From NCBI GenBank assembly GCA_002409965.1, contig DHON01000060.1, positions 1,166 to 24,975 on the forward strand: a stretch of DNA of 23,810 nucleotides. Reading direction: 5' to 3'. Numbering within the stretch: position 1 is the first letter of the stretch; the number at the start of each line of letters is the position of its first letter. The translations under genes and the position numbers were made by a program. The notes below the pieces were generated by a model that saw nothing but the letters and a program-made list of their open reading frames with translations, searched no databases and was not told where the DNA came from. Below, piece after piece: positions 15,146 to 22,215 of this stretch. Source of the DNA: Firmicutes bacterium UBA5389 (lineage in GTDB: Bacteria; Bacillota; DTU025).

Positions 15146-15166
15146 AGCGAACGTCCGCCGGTTCCA

Positions 15167-15189
15167 GCCAGCCAGTGCTACTGGCTGGC
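15167..15189. terminator. Hairpin between converging genes
   Basis: A perfect 10-bp stem (GCCAGCCAGT / ACTGGCTGGC) with a 3-base loop lies between the GNAT gene (plus) and the hydrolase gene (minus). It overlaps the hydrolase stop codon. Neither side has a clear T-run, so it could serve both transcripts as a weak or Rho-assisted terminator or a 3'-end stabiliser. Confidence 0.55.
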
Positions 15190-16242
15190 GTCGATGTGCT
15201 CTGTCAAAACCTTGACGAACTTATCGGTCTTCTCCACGTGCGGCGAATGCCCACAGTCGGCAAGCACAGCTTCTGTGTAGCGCCCGCCCTTCCGCTGATA
15301 CTCCTCCAGCACTGCGCGGATCTGCGCCAACATGGGCTGCGGCGGGTACACGTCATCGCCGGGCCAGCCCGGCACCAGTCCCAGCTTGCCCAGGTAGGCG
15401 ATATCCCACAGCGATGCGTTCGACACCAACTGGTCGTCAGCGCCCCTGACCCAGAGCACAGGCGGCTTTGAGTCGAGATCCACAATACCGCTCGCATTGA
15501 AATACTTGGGCGAGAATGAGTTGAGCACACCGCTGGGGCCCGGGGCGAACCCCGGCCAGTTGGACGAGGCGACTGAGTCGCCTGGGTAGTTGTGGTCGCC
15601 GATGGCCGTCTGAAGCAGAGACGTGAGGAAGTCCTCCTCCCGCGCTGCCCTAAACGGCGGCTTCCAGTAGGTGAAATTGAGCACATTCCGCGGCAGCATG
15701 GGGCTTTCGCCCGACTCCCGGTTCTGGGCCTTAATCTGAGCTATGAACTCGGGGTTCACCCCGCCCGCGCCCGCCCCGGCGCAGTCCGGGAAGCACGGCT
15801 CGCCGCCCTCGCCCCGAGTGCCGGAGAACCCGTAAGGAGAAACTGTAGAAACCAGTGTGACGCTAGCCACCACATCCGGATGGTCCAGAAGATACTGAAG
15901 CGAGATGCCGCCCCCCATCGACCAGCCCACGAGATGAATGCGCTCCAGATTCATGGACGTGATCAGCGCATGCAGGTCGTCGGACCAATCGCGCACTCCG
16001 CGCGTTGCATCCACAGGCATCGGCTGGGTGAGACCGTAGCCCCTCATGTCGGGGGCAATAGATCGAAACCGCTCCGGCAGGGAGATCATCGCTTCCTGCC
16101 AGAACGTTGCAGACGATGCGTTGCCGTGTATGAACACGACGGGCTCGCCGGCGCGCCCTCCTGCGGAGAGGACGTGGAATCGCATTCGCCTCTCGCCTTC
16201 CAGCTGGACAAAGTCCGAATGAACGCCCTCAAGGTTGCCCAT
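15178..16242 (-). CDS. Alpha/beta hydrolase
   Basis: A 354-residue serine hydrolase fold protein. Seen in order are the oxyanion-hole motif FIHGN (38-42, VVFIHGNASSATFW), the nucleophile elbow GWSMGG with S108, acid D270 in GADD, and the catalytic histidine H332 in CGHSPH, so the triad is complete. A large cap insertion (about 136-250) contains a CFPDCAGAGAGG loop with two cysteines, unusual for the family. I start at the ATG at 16242 because GGGAGGTG lies upstream of it; an ATG seven codons earlier overlaps that site. The substrate is unknown; the overall look is of esterases, epoxide hydrolases and haloperoxidase-like enzymes. Directly upstream is a ketosynthase gene remnant. Confidence 0.88.
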   Translation of the reverse strand: MGNLEGVHSDFVQLEGERRMRFHVLSAGGRAGEPVVFIHGNASSATFWQEAMISLPERFRSIAPDMRGYGLTQPMPVDATRGVRDWSDDLHALITSMNLERIHLVGWSMGGGISLQYLLDHPDVVASVTLVSTVSPYGFSGTRGEGGEPCFPDCAGAGAGGVNPEFIAQIKAQNRESGESPMLPRNVLNFTYWKPPFRAAREEDFLTSLLQTAIGDHNYPGDSVASSNWPGFAPGPSGVLNSFSPKYFNASGIVDLDSKPPVLWVRGADDQLVSNASLWDIAYLGKLGLVPGWPGDDVYPPQPMLAQIRAVLEEYQRKGGRYTEAVLADCGHSPHVEKTDKFVKVLTEHIDASQ

Positions 16243-16278
16243 TGCTGAACATGCACCTCCCATTAATCTCAGGCTGAA

Positions 16279-16452
16279 CTAGGGCATCAGAAGCGCCACG
16301 CCCGCCTGGTTGTAGCCTACACCCGACCCTACCAGCGTCACCAGATCGCCCGAGCGTATCCTGCCCCGACTCACGGCATCGTCAAGCGCCATTGGAACGC
16401 AGGCAGAGCCCGTATAGCCCCAGAATAGCGGCATGACCTTGTACGCACCGTC
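16279..16452 (-). pseudogene. 3' remnant of a FabH-like ketoacyl-ACP synthase III gene
   Basis: About 55 codons reading KVMPLFWGYTGSACVPMALD and then DDAVSRGRIRSGDLVTLVGS-GVGYNQAGVALLMP match only the C-terminal end of ketosynthase III proteins (the conserved N/Y-x-G-x-T-G-S block, then R-G-x-I-x-x-G-D-L-V-x-x-x-G-x-G). The rest of the gene, including the catalytic Cys and His, is absent. The frame upstream of about 16452 is unrelated sequence. This is a truncated relic, probably from a deletion or rearrangement whose edge lies near 16450. It ends 36 bases before the hydrolase start, so the hydrolase may once have been in an operon with it. Confidence 0.75.
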
Positions 16453-16578
16453 CGCCCGTCCGCCCCGGGCGTAGGCAGAGTATTGCATTGATTCTGCACG
16501 TGTGAGCCCTTGTCCTTCGCATGGCTGAACGCACGTTGAGCACACTAGTGCCGACCGATGAAACCGGGAGGTGACGGT

Positions 16579-16881
16579 ATGACTCAAGTAAGATGCTCAG
16601 TCGATACGTGCCAGTACTGGGGCGAAGGACAGGTCTGCCGAGCCGACTCGATCTGGGTACGCGACAACTCGTTGCGCGATGCCGAGCGCGGCGCCGCGGG
16701 TTCCGCGCGGATGGAGATCGCCAACGAGCCTGGCACGGTGATCCGGCCTGGGCAGACCACCGGCACGCACGCAAGCTCCTCTGCCAGCACATCCACAGAA
16801 ACGTGCTGCGGGACAATGAAACCGCGCGGAGGACACACCGGTACGCATGCAGGCAAGCACGGCTCGCGAAAGGGAACGTAG
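16579..16881 (+). CDS. DUF1540 domain protein, small cysteine-rich
   Basis: A 100-residue protein starting MTQVRCSVDTCQYWGEGQVC, with cysteines at 6, 11, 20, 76 and 77. The pattern C-x4-C-x8-C, with tryptophan in Y-W-x-x-G and then A-x-x-I-x-V, is the DUF1540 motif (PF07561). This domain is frequent in Clostridia and probably binds metal; its function is unknown. The closing TCCGTM replaces the usual E-C-x-T-F. A 20-residue Gly/His/Lys/Arg-rich tail (RGGHTGTHAGKHGSRKGT) is an uncommon addition and may bind metal or nucleic acid. The start at 16579 follows GGGAGGTG by 5 bases. It is a single gene, with no partner evident. Confidence 0.82.
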   Translation: MTQVRCSVDTCQYWGEGQVCRADSIWVRDNSLRDAERGAAGSARMEIANEPGTVIRPGQTTGTHASSSASTSTETCCGTMKPRGGHTGTHAGKHGSRKGT

Positions 16882-16951
16882 CAGGCGACAGACGCGCCTA
16901 GCCACATGAATCGCGAACGTGCAGGCCGTGTAGACTGCGCAGACAGTCCAA

Positions 16952-16987
16952 TACGGTAGGACGGGCGTCCGGCCCCGTCCTACCGTA
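16952..16987. repeat. Perfect 14-bp inverted repeat hairpin in an intergenic region
   Basis: TACGGTAGGACGGG (16952-16965) and its exact complement CCCGTCCTACCGTA (16974-16987) enclose an 8-base GC-rich loop. There is no T-run on either strand. It lies between the DUF1540 gene and the next gene, both on the plus strand, in a 170-base gap with no other feature. It may act as a terminator-like structure, an RNA-stability element or a dispersed repeat. Confidence 0.6.
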
Positions 16988-17051
16988 CTATCCCATATGC
17001 AGGTTCCGGCGCATGGCATGGCGAATTGATGATTGGGAGGAGCGTTGCTTG

Positions 17052-17918
17052 ATGCGTGATAAGAAAAACAGAGGCGAGTGGAGACCTCCGGGGGCGCCGG
17101 AGGTGCCGCATGATACCCTCGACATCCTGGAAGAGCCCGCGGTGCTGGGCGGACCGGTATGGCTTCAGCGGGTCTTCAAACCCAAGTCGCCCCTGGCGAT
17201 TCTGATAGTTCTGATGGCGCTGGGCGTAGGAACCATGGCCTACACACAGGGCGACCCCAGGCGCGTCATCCGCCTGGACCCTCCATGGCAACCAGGCGAA
17301 ATCAGCCGTCTCGAAGCGCGCGACCCCCGCGGCGGCCTGCTGTTCACCTGGGAACTGAGCGCGGAGTCGCGCGGGGCGCAAGCCGTCCTCATCACCGAGC
17401 AGCGAGCGGCGGGATTCCACGAGCGTGCGGTGGTCTTCGCCGATCCCTACAATCTCATTCCTTCACGTACCGAGTTTGAACGCGAGTCTGTGCAGGGACG
17501 TGTCACTTTCCTAGCTGAATACCGGCAGGACGAGGTGACAATCGGAGCCAACGTCCCCCAAGGCCATGAGGAGGCCGCGGTCAAGCTGCCCGCGCGGCCG
17601 TTCTACGACAACGAGCAGTTCGTGATGGTCATTCGGGCTCTGCCCCTGTCCAACAGATTCCGGGGCACTCTTCGCAACATTGTGACACGGGCCGGGGCAC
17701 AAGACAGCATAACCCTCCGAGTCCGCGGCAGAGAGAGCGTCTCTGTTCCGGCAGGTGAATTCGATACCTGGAAGGTGCAGCTTGCCGGGACTGGCCAGTT
17801 GGCCTGGATCGCGGTAGCGCACCCGCACCAGCTCGTCAAGTACGAGAACCAAACGGCCGGCACCCTCAGCGAACTGGTGGAATACGCAGAAGGGACAGCC
17901 GGACCAGTTGAAGACTGA
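17052..17918 (+). CDS. Membrane-anchored DUF3108-like protein
   Basis: A 288-residue protein with one transmembrane helix (about 46-63, SPLAILIVLMALGVGTMAY) after a hydrophilic N-terminal 45 residues, so the C-terminal 220 residues are likely outside the membrane. That part is a beta-rich domain. It runs from FTWELSAESRGAQAVLITEQ, through PSRTEFERESVQGRVTFLAE, to VRGRESVSVPAGEFDTWKVQ and WIAVAHPHQLVKYEN. The 'V-P-A-G-x-F-x-T-x-K' and 'W-x-A-x-x-x-H-x-L-V-K' patterns resemble DUF3108 (PF11306) and related lipoprotein-like beta domains. Function unknown. The start at 17052 is chosen for GGGAGGAG 9 bases upstream. It is 21 bases upstream of the DedA-like gene, so they are probably co-transcribed. 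Confidence 0.75.
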   Translation: MRDKKNRGEWRPPGAPEVPHDTLDILEEPAVLGGPVWLQRVFKPKSPLAILIVLMALGVGTMAYTQGDPRRVIRLDPPWQPGEISRLEARDPRGGLLFTWELSAESRGAQAVLITEQRAAGFHERAVVFADPYNLIPSRTEFERESVQGRVTFLAEYRQDEVTIGANVPQGHEEAAVKLPARPFYDNEQFVMVIRALPLSNRFRGTLRNIVTRAGAQDSITLRVRGRESVSVPAGEFDTWKVQLAGTGQLAWIAVAHPHQLVKYENQTAGTLSELVEYAEGTAGPVED

Positions 17919-17939
17919 TCCGCAGAGGATTTGCATGCT

Positions 17940-18701
17940 ATGAATGTATTGATGGAGTGGGCCCTGGACGTCTTCGGACGTTTCGGCGCCGCTGGTCTGT
18001 TCGTCGTAGGGTTTGCGGAGTCGAGCTTCTTCCCTGTTCCGCCCGATGTAGTGCTCCTGCCCATGTGCATGGCGCATCCCCGGGCAGCGGTGTGGTATGC
18101 GGTCGTCGCTACCGTCTCATCTGTGCTCGGAGCTGGGTTCGGGTATCTGGTAGGGGCACGCGGCGGTAGGCCTATTCTGCTCAGATTCACCGATGATCGA
18201 GGCCTGCGCACAGTGCAGAGGCTATTCGATAAGTACGGCGGCTGGGCCGTGGGCATAGCAGCGTTCACTCCTATTCCCTACAAGGTGTTCACCATCGCCT
18301 CGGGAATCTTCCGCGTGCGACTCACTCCCTTCTTGACAGCATCAGTCATCGGGCGAGGCGGTCGCTTCTTCCTCGAAGCAGCCTTGGTGATGAGATACGG
18401 GGAAGCTTTCAGAGAGGTAATCGGACCCAGGTTCGAAATCATCACCCTACTGGGCGGACTGGCGGCAGTCGCTGCGGCGATTGCGCTCGGACGAGCGCAG
18501 GGTGGGACCGGCCGAGCAGCCCAGGCGGCGGCCACAGCATCGGCCAAGGCGATGGCCAGAGTGAGGTACCCGGGCACGATAGTACGACTGGACCGGCGCC
18601 GACGAAGGCTCCTTGTGGAGTGGTTCATCTACCTTCTGGCAGGCTTCATCTTCCTGCTGATATTCCTGGAGAAGCTCGCGGAACTTGGCGGTGCTCGCTG
18701 A
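17940..18701 (+). CDS. DedA/VTT-family membrane protein (YqaA-like)
   Basis: A 253-residue membrane protein of the VTT (SNARE-associated, PF09335) fold. The re-entrant-loop motif GFAESSFFPVPPDVVLLP (24-41) and the second signature AAFTPIPYKVFTIASGIF (107-124), with its basic partner IGRGGRFF (137-144), are both intact. Characterised DedA relatives move phospholipid carriers across the membrane. The short YqaA branch is less well studied. An Ala-rich cytoplasmic stretch and basic segment (about 185-225, RLDRRRRRLLVEW) precede a final membrane helix (WFIYLLAGFIFLLIFLEKL), an extension not in all family members. The ATG at 17940 has GAGGA about 10 bases upstream. It is second in the unit with the DUF3108-like gene. 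Confidence 0.85.
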   Translation: MNVLMEWALDVFGRFGAAGLFVVGFAESSFFPVPPDVVLLPMCMAHPRAAVWYAVVATVSSVLGAGFGYLVGARGGRPILLRFTDDRGLRTVQRLFDKYGGWAVGIAAFTPIPYKVFTIASGIFRVRLTPFLTASVIGRGGRFFLEAALVMRYGEAFREVIGPRFEIITLLGGLAAVAAAIALGRAQGGTGRAAQAAATASAKAMARVRYPGTIVRLDRRRRRLLVEWFIYLLAGFIFLLIFLEKLAELGGAR

Positions 18702-18749
18702 CATTTCGCCTCCCTCCTCATCGGCACCTCACAGTATCTTTTTGGGGAA

Positions 18750-18778
18750 TTTACCGTTGGTAAGGCATCAGATATAAT
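18750..18778 (+). promoter_or_regulatory. Promoter of the chemotaxis receptor gene, with a palindrome at the -35
   Basis: The -10 is a perfect TATAAT (18773-18778). Seventeen bases upstream lies TTTACC (18750-18755), a 4/6 match to the -35. The -35 is embedded in the palindrome TTACC-GTT-GGTAA (18751-18763), a possible operator. Transcription would start near 18785, about 65 bases before the gene. The site lies in a 148-base gap with no gene. Confidence 0.7.
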
Positions 18779-18849
18779 AAGTTCCATGTCCATGCCGATA
18801 ATAGTGATGGTGCGTCCAGTTATTCGTCTTTTGGGGGGGCGTGCACAAG

Positions 18850-20733
18850 ATGAAGAAATGGATCATGAACCTTGGACTGAGATGGAAGTTCCTCATGATT
18901 TTCGTCATATTTGCCGGCGTGATGGGAAGCACGGGGTGGATGTCGGTGAGAACGGTCAATTCACTCACTTCAGGCATTGATGTGGTGACCCGCAGATACA
19001 TTCTACAGTTGGAGAACGCCCTCAAGGCGCAGACGGCAGCGGTCAGCGTTGGAAACTATATGGCTAGGCTCGTTACGGCAGAAGACTACGATGCGTTATC
19101 GGATTGCGAAGGCCGGATAGAGGCAGCCAAGCAAGCGTATGAGAAGAGCATGAGCATGGTGAAGGGCGTTCTAAGCACTCAACGTGGACACCAGGTCTAC
19201 GCTGAGCTGTACACCAAATGGCAAGAATTCGGCGAGGCGACAGATCAAATTGCGTCTCTTGTGAAGCGAGGGGCATCGGACCAGGCTATATTCCACATGA
19301 ACAGTGCGTATGCAGCCATCGCCGACGAACTGACGAGCCTCCTCGATCAGCTTGTTGTTTACGTCGAACAAGAAACAGACAGCACTGTCACGGGAATCCA
19401 AGCAAGCGCCGTTCGTAACCTGCGCCGCGTTGTAGGGGCTATGGCAATTGGCGCGCTCATGGGTTTGGCCATCGGGCTTCCCGCCGGGCGCTCTGTTGCG
19501 GTGCCTGCCAGAGAACTAGCGATGCTTGCGCCTCGAGTCGCTGCAGGAGATCTGACCGTCGATGTGCATTCAGAGGCTGCAGACGAGATGGGAGTGCTGG
19601 CACGGGCATTCGGCGATATGATCATCAACCTGCGTAACATCGTTTCCGATTCCTCCTCGATGGCCCGAGATGTTGCGGCGGCCAGCGAGGAACTCTCCTC
19701 AGGCTCGGAGGAAACGGCAGCGTCGATTCAGGAAGTGGGCAGAACAGTTCAGCAAGTAGCTCACCAAGCCGAGGAGCAGTCGGTATCGGCCAACGAAACC
19801 GCGACATCTGCAGCTGAGCTCAAGAGGGCAGTCGGACGTGTGTCTCGGGGCGCGGTGGCTCAAGCCGATGCCATCAAGCAGACATCCGAAGCCTATGATG
19901 ACATGGGCCAGTCTTTTGATAGATCGTTGGTCCTCATGAATGATGTCCGCTCTGCCATTAGGCGCAATTCCGATGCCGCTGTCGAAGGGCGCAAAGCAGT
20001 AGACGAAATGGCAGCAAGGATCGGCGAGATCAACTGCAAGACACTCGCGGCATCGGAGAGGATTGCGGAGCTTGAGAAGTATTCATATGAAATCGGACGA
20101 ATCGTGGACATGATAGAAGACATCGCAGACCAGACCAATCTCTTGGCCCTGAACGCCGCCATTGAGGCGGCAAGAGCGGGCGAGCATGGTCGCGGGTTTG
20201 CGGTCGTCGCCGAGGAGGTCCGAAAACTCGCAGAAGGGTCTGCCAGAGAGACAAAGGCCATCGCTGGCCTTATCAAGCAGGTCAGACAGGCGACTGAAGA
20301 GGCCGTTGCCATGATGAAATCCCAGGAGCAGGAGGTTGCAAAGGGGAATCGTGCGGCGGGAGAAGCGGGCAGAACGCTTGGCGACATACTCGATGCTGCC
20401 GGGGATTCTGTCTCTGCAGTTGATGAGCTCTTGACGGAGATTGAGCGGTTCAGGGTATCTGCAAGACAGGTGGAAGCGAGCATGAAGGAGATACTTGAGA
20501 TAGCCCAGGCGAACACTGCTGATGCTCAGAACATGGCGATCTACGTAGGCAAGGTGGAGGAAGCGATCGAGACCATGGCTGCGGCTGCTGAGGAAAGCGC
20601 AGCCTCAGTGGAGGAGGTCTCCGCATCAACAGAGCAGATAAGCACTGCAATGCAGCAGGTAGCGTCCTCCGCTCAGGCTCTCGCTGAAATGTCTGTTCAC
20701 CTGCAGGAGCTTGTTGCCAAGTTCCAAGTGTAG
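18850..20733 (+). CDS. Methyl-accepting chemotaxis protein
   Basis: A 627-residue transmembrane receptor. TM1 is at about 11-30. A 160-residue periplasmic/extracellular helical domain of the four-helix-bundle type follows (31-190), then TM2 (about 194-212) and a HAMP domain (213-263). The long coiled-coil signalling domain has its hairpin tip at DIADQTNLLALNAAIEAARA (424-443), followed by GEHGRGFAVVAEEVRKLAE. This tip contacts CheA and CheW. Methylation-type Glu/Gln pairs (EETAAS, EESAAS) are present on both arms. No C-terminal CheR pentapeptide is seen. The ligand is unknown; one that reports on amino acids would fit the neighbourhood, but nothing shows it. The ATG at 18850 is preferred over a GTG three codons earlier because the G-rich ribosome site then has a normal spacing. 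Confidence 0.95.
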   Translation: MKKWIMNLGLRWKFLMIFVIFAGVMGSTGWMSVRTVNSLTSGIDVVTRRYILQLENALKAQTAAVSVGNYMARLVTAEDYDALSDCEGRIEAAKQAYEKSMSMVKGVLSTQRGHQVYAELYTKWQEFGEATDQIASLVKRGASDQAIFHMNSAYAAIADELTSLLDQLVVYVEQETDSTVTGIQASAVRNLRRVVGAMAIGALMGLAIGLPAGRSVAVPARELAMLAPRVAAGDLTVDVHSEAADEMGVLARAFGDMIINLRNIVSDSSSMARDVAAASEELSSGSEETAASIQEVGRTVQQVAHQAEEQSVSANETATSAAELKRAVGRVSRGAVAQADAIKQTSEAYDDMGQSFDRSLVLMNDVRSAIRRNSDAAVEGRKAVDEMAARIGEINCKTLAASERIAELEKYSYEIGRIVDMIEDIADQTNLLALNAAIEAARAGEHGRGFAVVAEEVRKLAEGSARETKAIAGLIKQVRQATEEAVAMMKSQEQEVAKGNRAAGEAGRTLGDILDAAGDSVSAVDELLTEIERFRVSARQVEASMKEILEIAQANTADAQNMAIYVGKVEEAIETMAAAAEESAASVEEVSASTEQISTAMQQVASSAQALAEMSVHLQELVAKFQV

Positions 20734-20762
20734 CTCAGCACGCGCGAGAAGCGCGGAACAGC

Positions 20763-20786
20763 AAAACCCGCCGAAATCGGCGGGTT
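20763..20786 (-). terminator. Terminator of tRNA-Asn, possibly bidirectional
   Basis: An 8-bp stem, CCCGCCGA / TCGGCGGG, with a 2-base loop ends in TTTTGCTGTT on the minus strand, right after the tRNA gene. On the plus strand it lies 30 bases after the chemotaxis receptor stop but has only TT after it, so it mainly serves the tRNA. Confidence 0.75.
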
Positions 20787-20792
20787 GAATTC

Positions 20793-20867
20793 TGGCTCCC
20801 CGAGCAGGATTCGAACCTGCGACCCACCGGTTAACAGCCGGTTGCTCTACCGCTGAGCTATCGAGGA
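20793..20867 (-). tRNA. tRNA-Asn (GTT), CCA encoded
   Basis: Reading the minus strand, the cloverleaf is complete. The acceptor TCCTCGA pairs with TCGGGGA, with one G-U pair. The D-arm is GCTC-AGCGGTA-GAGC. The anticodon arm is ACCGG-CTGTTAA-CCGGT with GTT in the middle. The variable loop is 5 bases. The T-arm GCAGG-TTCGAAT-CCTGC follows, then the discriminator G and genomic CCA. The total is 75 bases. It lies 40 bases downstream of the radical SAM gene stop, with its own promoter and terminator. Confidence 0.97.
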
Positions 20868-20882
20868 GCGCCTGATAGAATC

Positions 20883-20911
20883 AAGATATCAGGGGTCGAA
20901 GGCTCTGTCAA
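20883..20911 (-). promoter_or_regulatory. Promoter of tRNA-Asn
   Basis: A perfect TTGACA (20906-20911) and TATCTT (20883-20888), 17 bases apart on the minus strand, predict a start near 20876, 9 bases before the mature tRNA. The -35 overlaps the stop codon of the radical SAM gene. Confidence 0.8.
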
Positions 20912-22143
20912 GCCCGATTTCGCTGGAGAAGCGCCCGCACCTGCTCACGCCGCCGCCACAGCGCACACCCTCCCGATGTATCACCGAACTGGTCACGGTC
21001 TGCACGGATCGCTTCAAGCAGCGGGGACTTTAGCGCGTCTCGGAGAGATACTCCGCAGACGCTGGAATCGGAATACGGAGCGAAAGGGCATGGCTCGACA
21101 TCTCCCCGCGCGCTGATGTGAACGAACCCTCTGCCGGCGGCGAGGCAACCACCTGTGGCCTCTTCGTCGCCTGGAAACGCTACGTAGAGCGCCGGCGTGG
21201 AAGACCTGAGGGCCCCCACACGGCACGCCAGCTCAGCCCGCTGGTCTTGTGTCAACTCCCAGCTGTCCGTACCCGGCTGCACTGGGACGTACTCCACGAA
21301 AAAGAACAACCGGCAGCCGAGCCCGATCATCTCCGCGATAAACCGCTCATCAGTCAGCGCATCTAGAGTGTCGCTCCTGACCGTAAACGAAGACCCGAAG
21401 AACACCCTTGCACGGCGCAGTGCTTGAGCCGCGCCGCGCACACGACTCCAGACCCCGGCTCCCCGACGGTCGTCGGTTATCTCCTGATTGCCCTCGAGAC
21501 TCAAGACAGGGATTACATTCCTCTGCCTGCGCATTCGAGTCGCCAGATCATCGTCTATCAGCAGCCCGTTGGTGAAAACGGGGAAGAGTATGTCGGGATA
21601 GTCTGACGCAATGTCCAGCAGACCAGGCCTTGTGAGAGGTTCGCCCCCAGCTAGGAGCGCGACAGAGATGCCGAGCTCGCTGGCGTTGTCGAGCACCGCC
21701 CTGAGCGTGGCATCGTCCATGTCGCGACCTGCGATGCCGGTCGCGCCAACTGTGCCGGATGTGCCGGATGCGCCGGCTGTGCCAGCTGCGCCGCCTGCGC
21801 GCACTCTGGCATTGCCTCCCTCGCCTGACACCCCAAGCGCCCCGGGCCCTGGCCCCGGCCCCGGCCCCGCCGTCGAATCGTGGTGCTGAGCTCGGGCATA
21901 GCAGCCCTTGCAGTTCAAGTTGCACTCTGAAGTCACGCTGATGATGAGCAGCGGCGGCACATGAGTGCCCTGCTCCTCCCAGCGTTCTCGCGTCTTGGCC
22001 GCCCTACGCTGAGAGGCCGCCGTTCGGGCAATGAACCCGGTCTGAGCAGGGTCGGACATGCAAATCCGCGCCGCAGTATTCAGAAGGTCCATGAGTCCCT
22101 GATTGTACACGCGTATCCCCTGATCATGTTGGGTCGAGGTCAA
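20908..22143 (-). CDS. Radical SAM/SPASM-like enzyme with collagen-like insert
   Basis: The start is set at a TTG (22143) with GGAGGTG 6 bases upstream, giving 411 residues. The frame is open for 87 more codons, but that part runs through a promoter and flanking DNA. The [4Fe-4S]/SAM motif is C74-N-L-N-C78-K-G-C81-Y, followed at 166-169 by GGEP, the SAM-binding GGEP motif. A C-terminal cysteine-rich part (GGCLAAGRGFVHISARGDVE-PCPF, ...SSVCGVSLRDA, ...GGCALW) is the twitch/SPASM type that binds an extra Fe-S cluster. Such enzymes modify peptides or proteins or mature cofactors; the target is unknown and no precursor peptide is seen nearby. Between the CxxxCxxC and GGEP sits an insert of about 50 residues: a Pro-Gly run (AGPGPGPGPGALGV) and eight Gly-X-Y triplets (residues 118-141), like collagen. 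It is not part of the radical SAM core. Confidence 0.88.
   Translation of the reverse strand: MTSTQHDQGIRVYNQGLMDLLNTAARICMSDPAQTGFIARTAASQRRAAKTRERWEEQGTHVPPLLIISVTSECNLNCKGCYARAQHHDSTAGPGPGPGPGALGVSGEGGNARVRAGGAAGTAGASGTSGTVGATGIAGRDMDDATLRAVLDNASELGISVALLAGGEPLTRPGLLDIASDYPDILFPVFTNGLLIDDDLATRMRRQRNVIPVLSLEGNQEITDDRRGAGVWSRVRGAAQALRRARVFFGSSFTVRSDTLDALTDERFIAEMIGLGCRLFFFVEYVPVQPGTDSWELTQDQRAELACRVGALRSSTPALYVAFPGDEEATGGCLAAGRGFVHISARGDVEPCPFAPYSDSSVCGVSLRDALKSPLLEAIRADRDQFGDTSGGCALWRRREQVRALLQRNRA
21721..21868 (-). repeat. Low-complexity repeats within the radical SAM gene (Gly-X-Y and GGGGCC)
   Basis: Bases 21721-21792 encode eight successive Gly-X-Y triplets through imperfect 9-base repeats of the GCCGGATGT type (plus-strand reading). 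Bases 21847-21868, in the sense strand, read GGGG-CC-GGGG-CC-GGGG-CCA-GGG: three copies of GGGGCC plus a further G-tract, a strong G-quadruplex motif in the mRNA. Confidence 0.85.
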
Positions 22144-22186
22144 CGCCGTCACCTCCGCAGTTCCCCTCCACAGTTCCGGTATTACA

Positions 22187-22215
22187 GGAATATCAGTGTC
22201 GGGTTCGCCTGTCAA
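22187..22215 (-). promoter_or_regulatory. Probable promoter of the radical SAM gene
   Basis: A perfect TTGACA (22210-22215) lies 17 bases before TATTCC (22187-22192), a weak 3/6 -10. A start near 22180 leaves a 5' leader of about 37 bases before the TTG start, which agrees with the chosen start codon. Confidence 0.5.
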
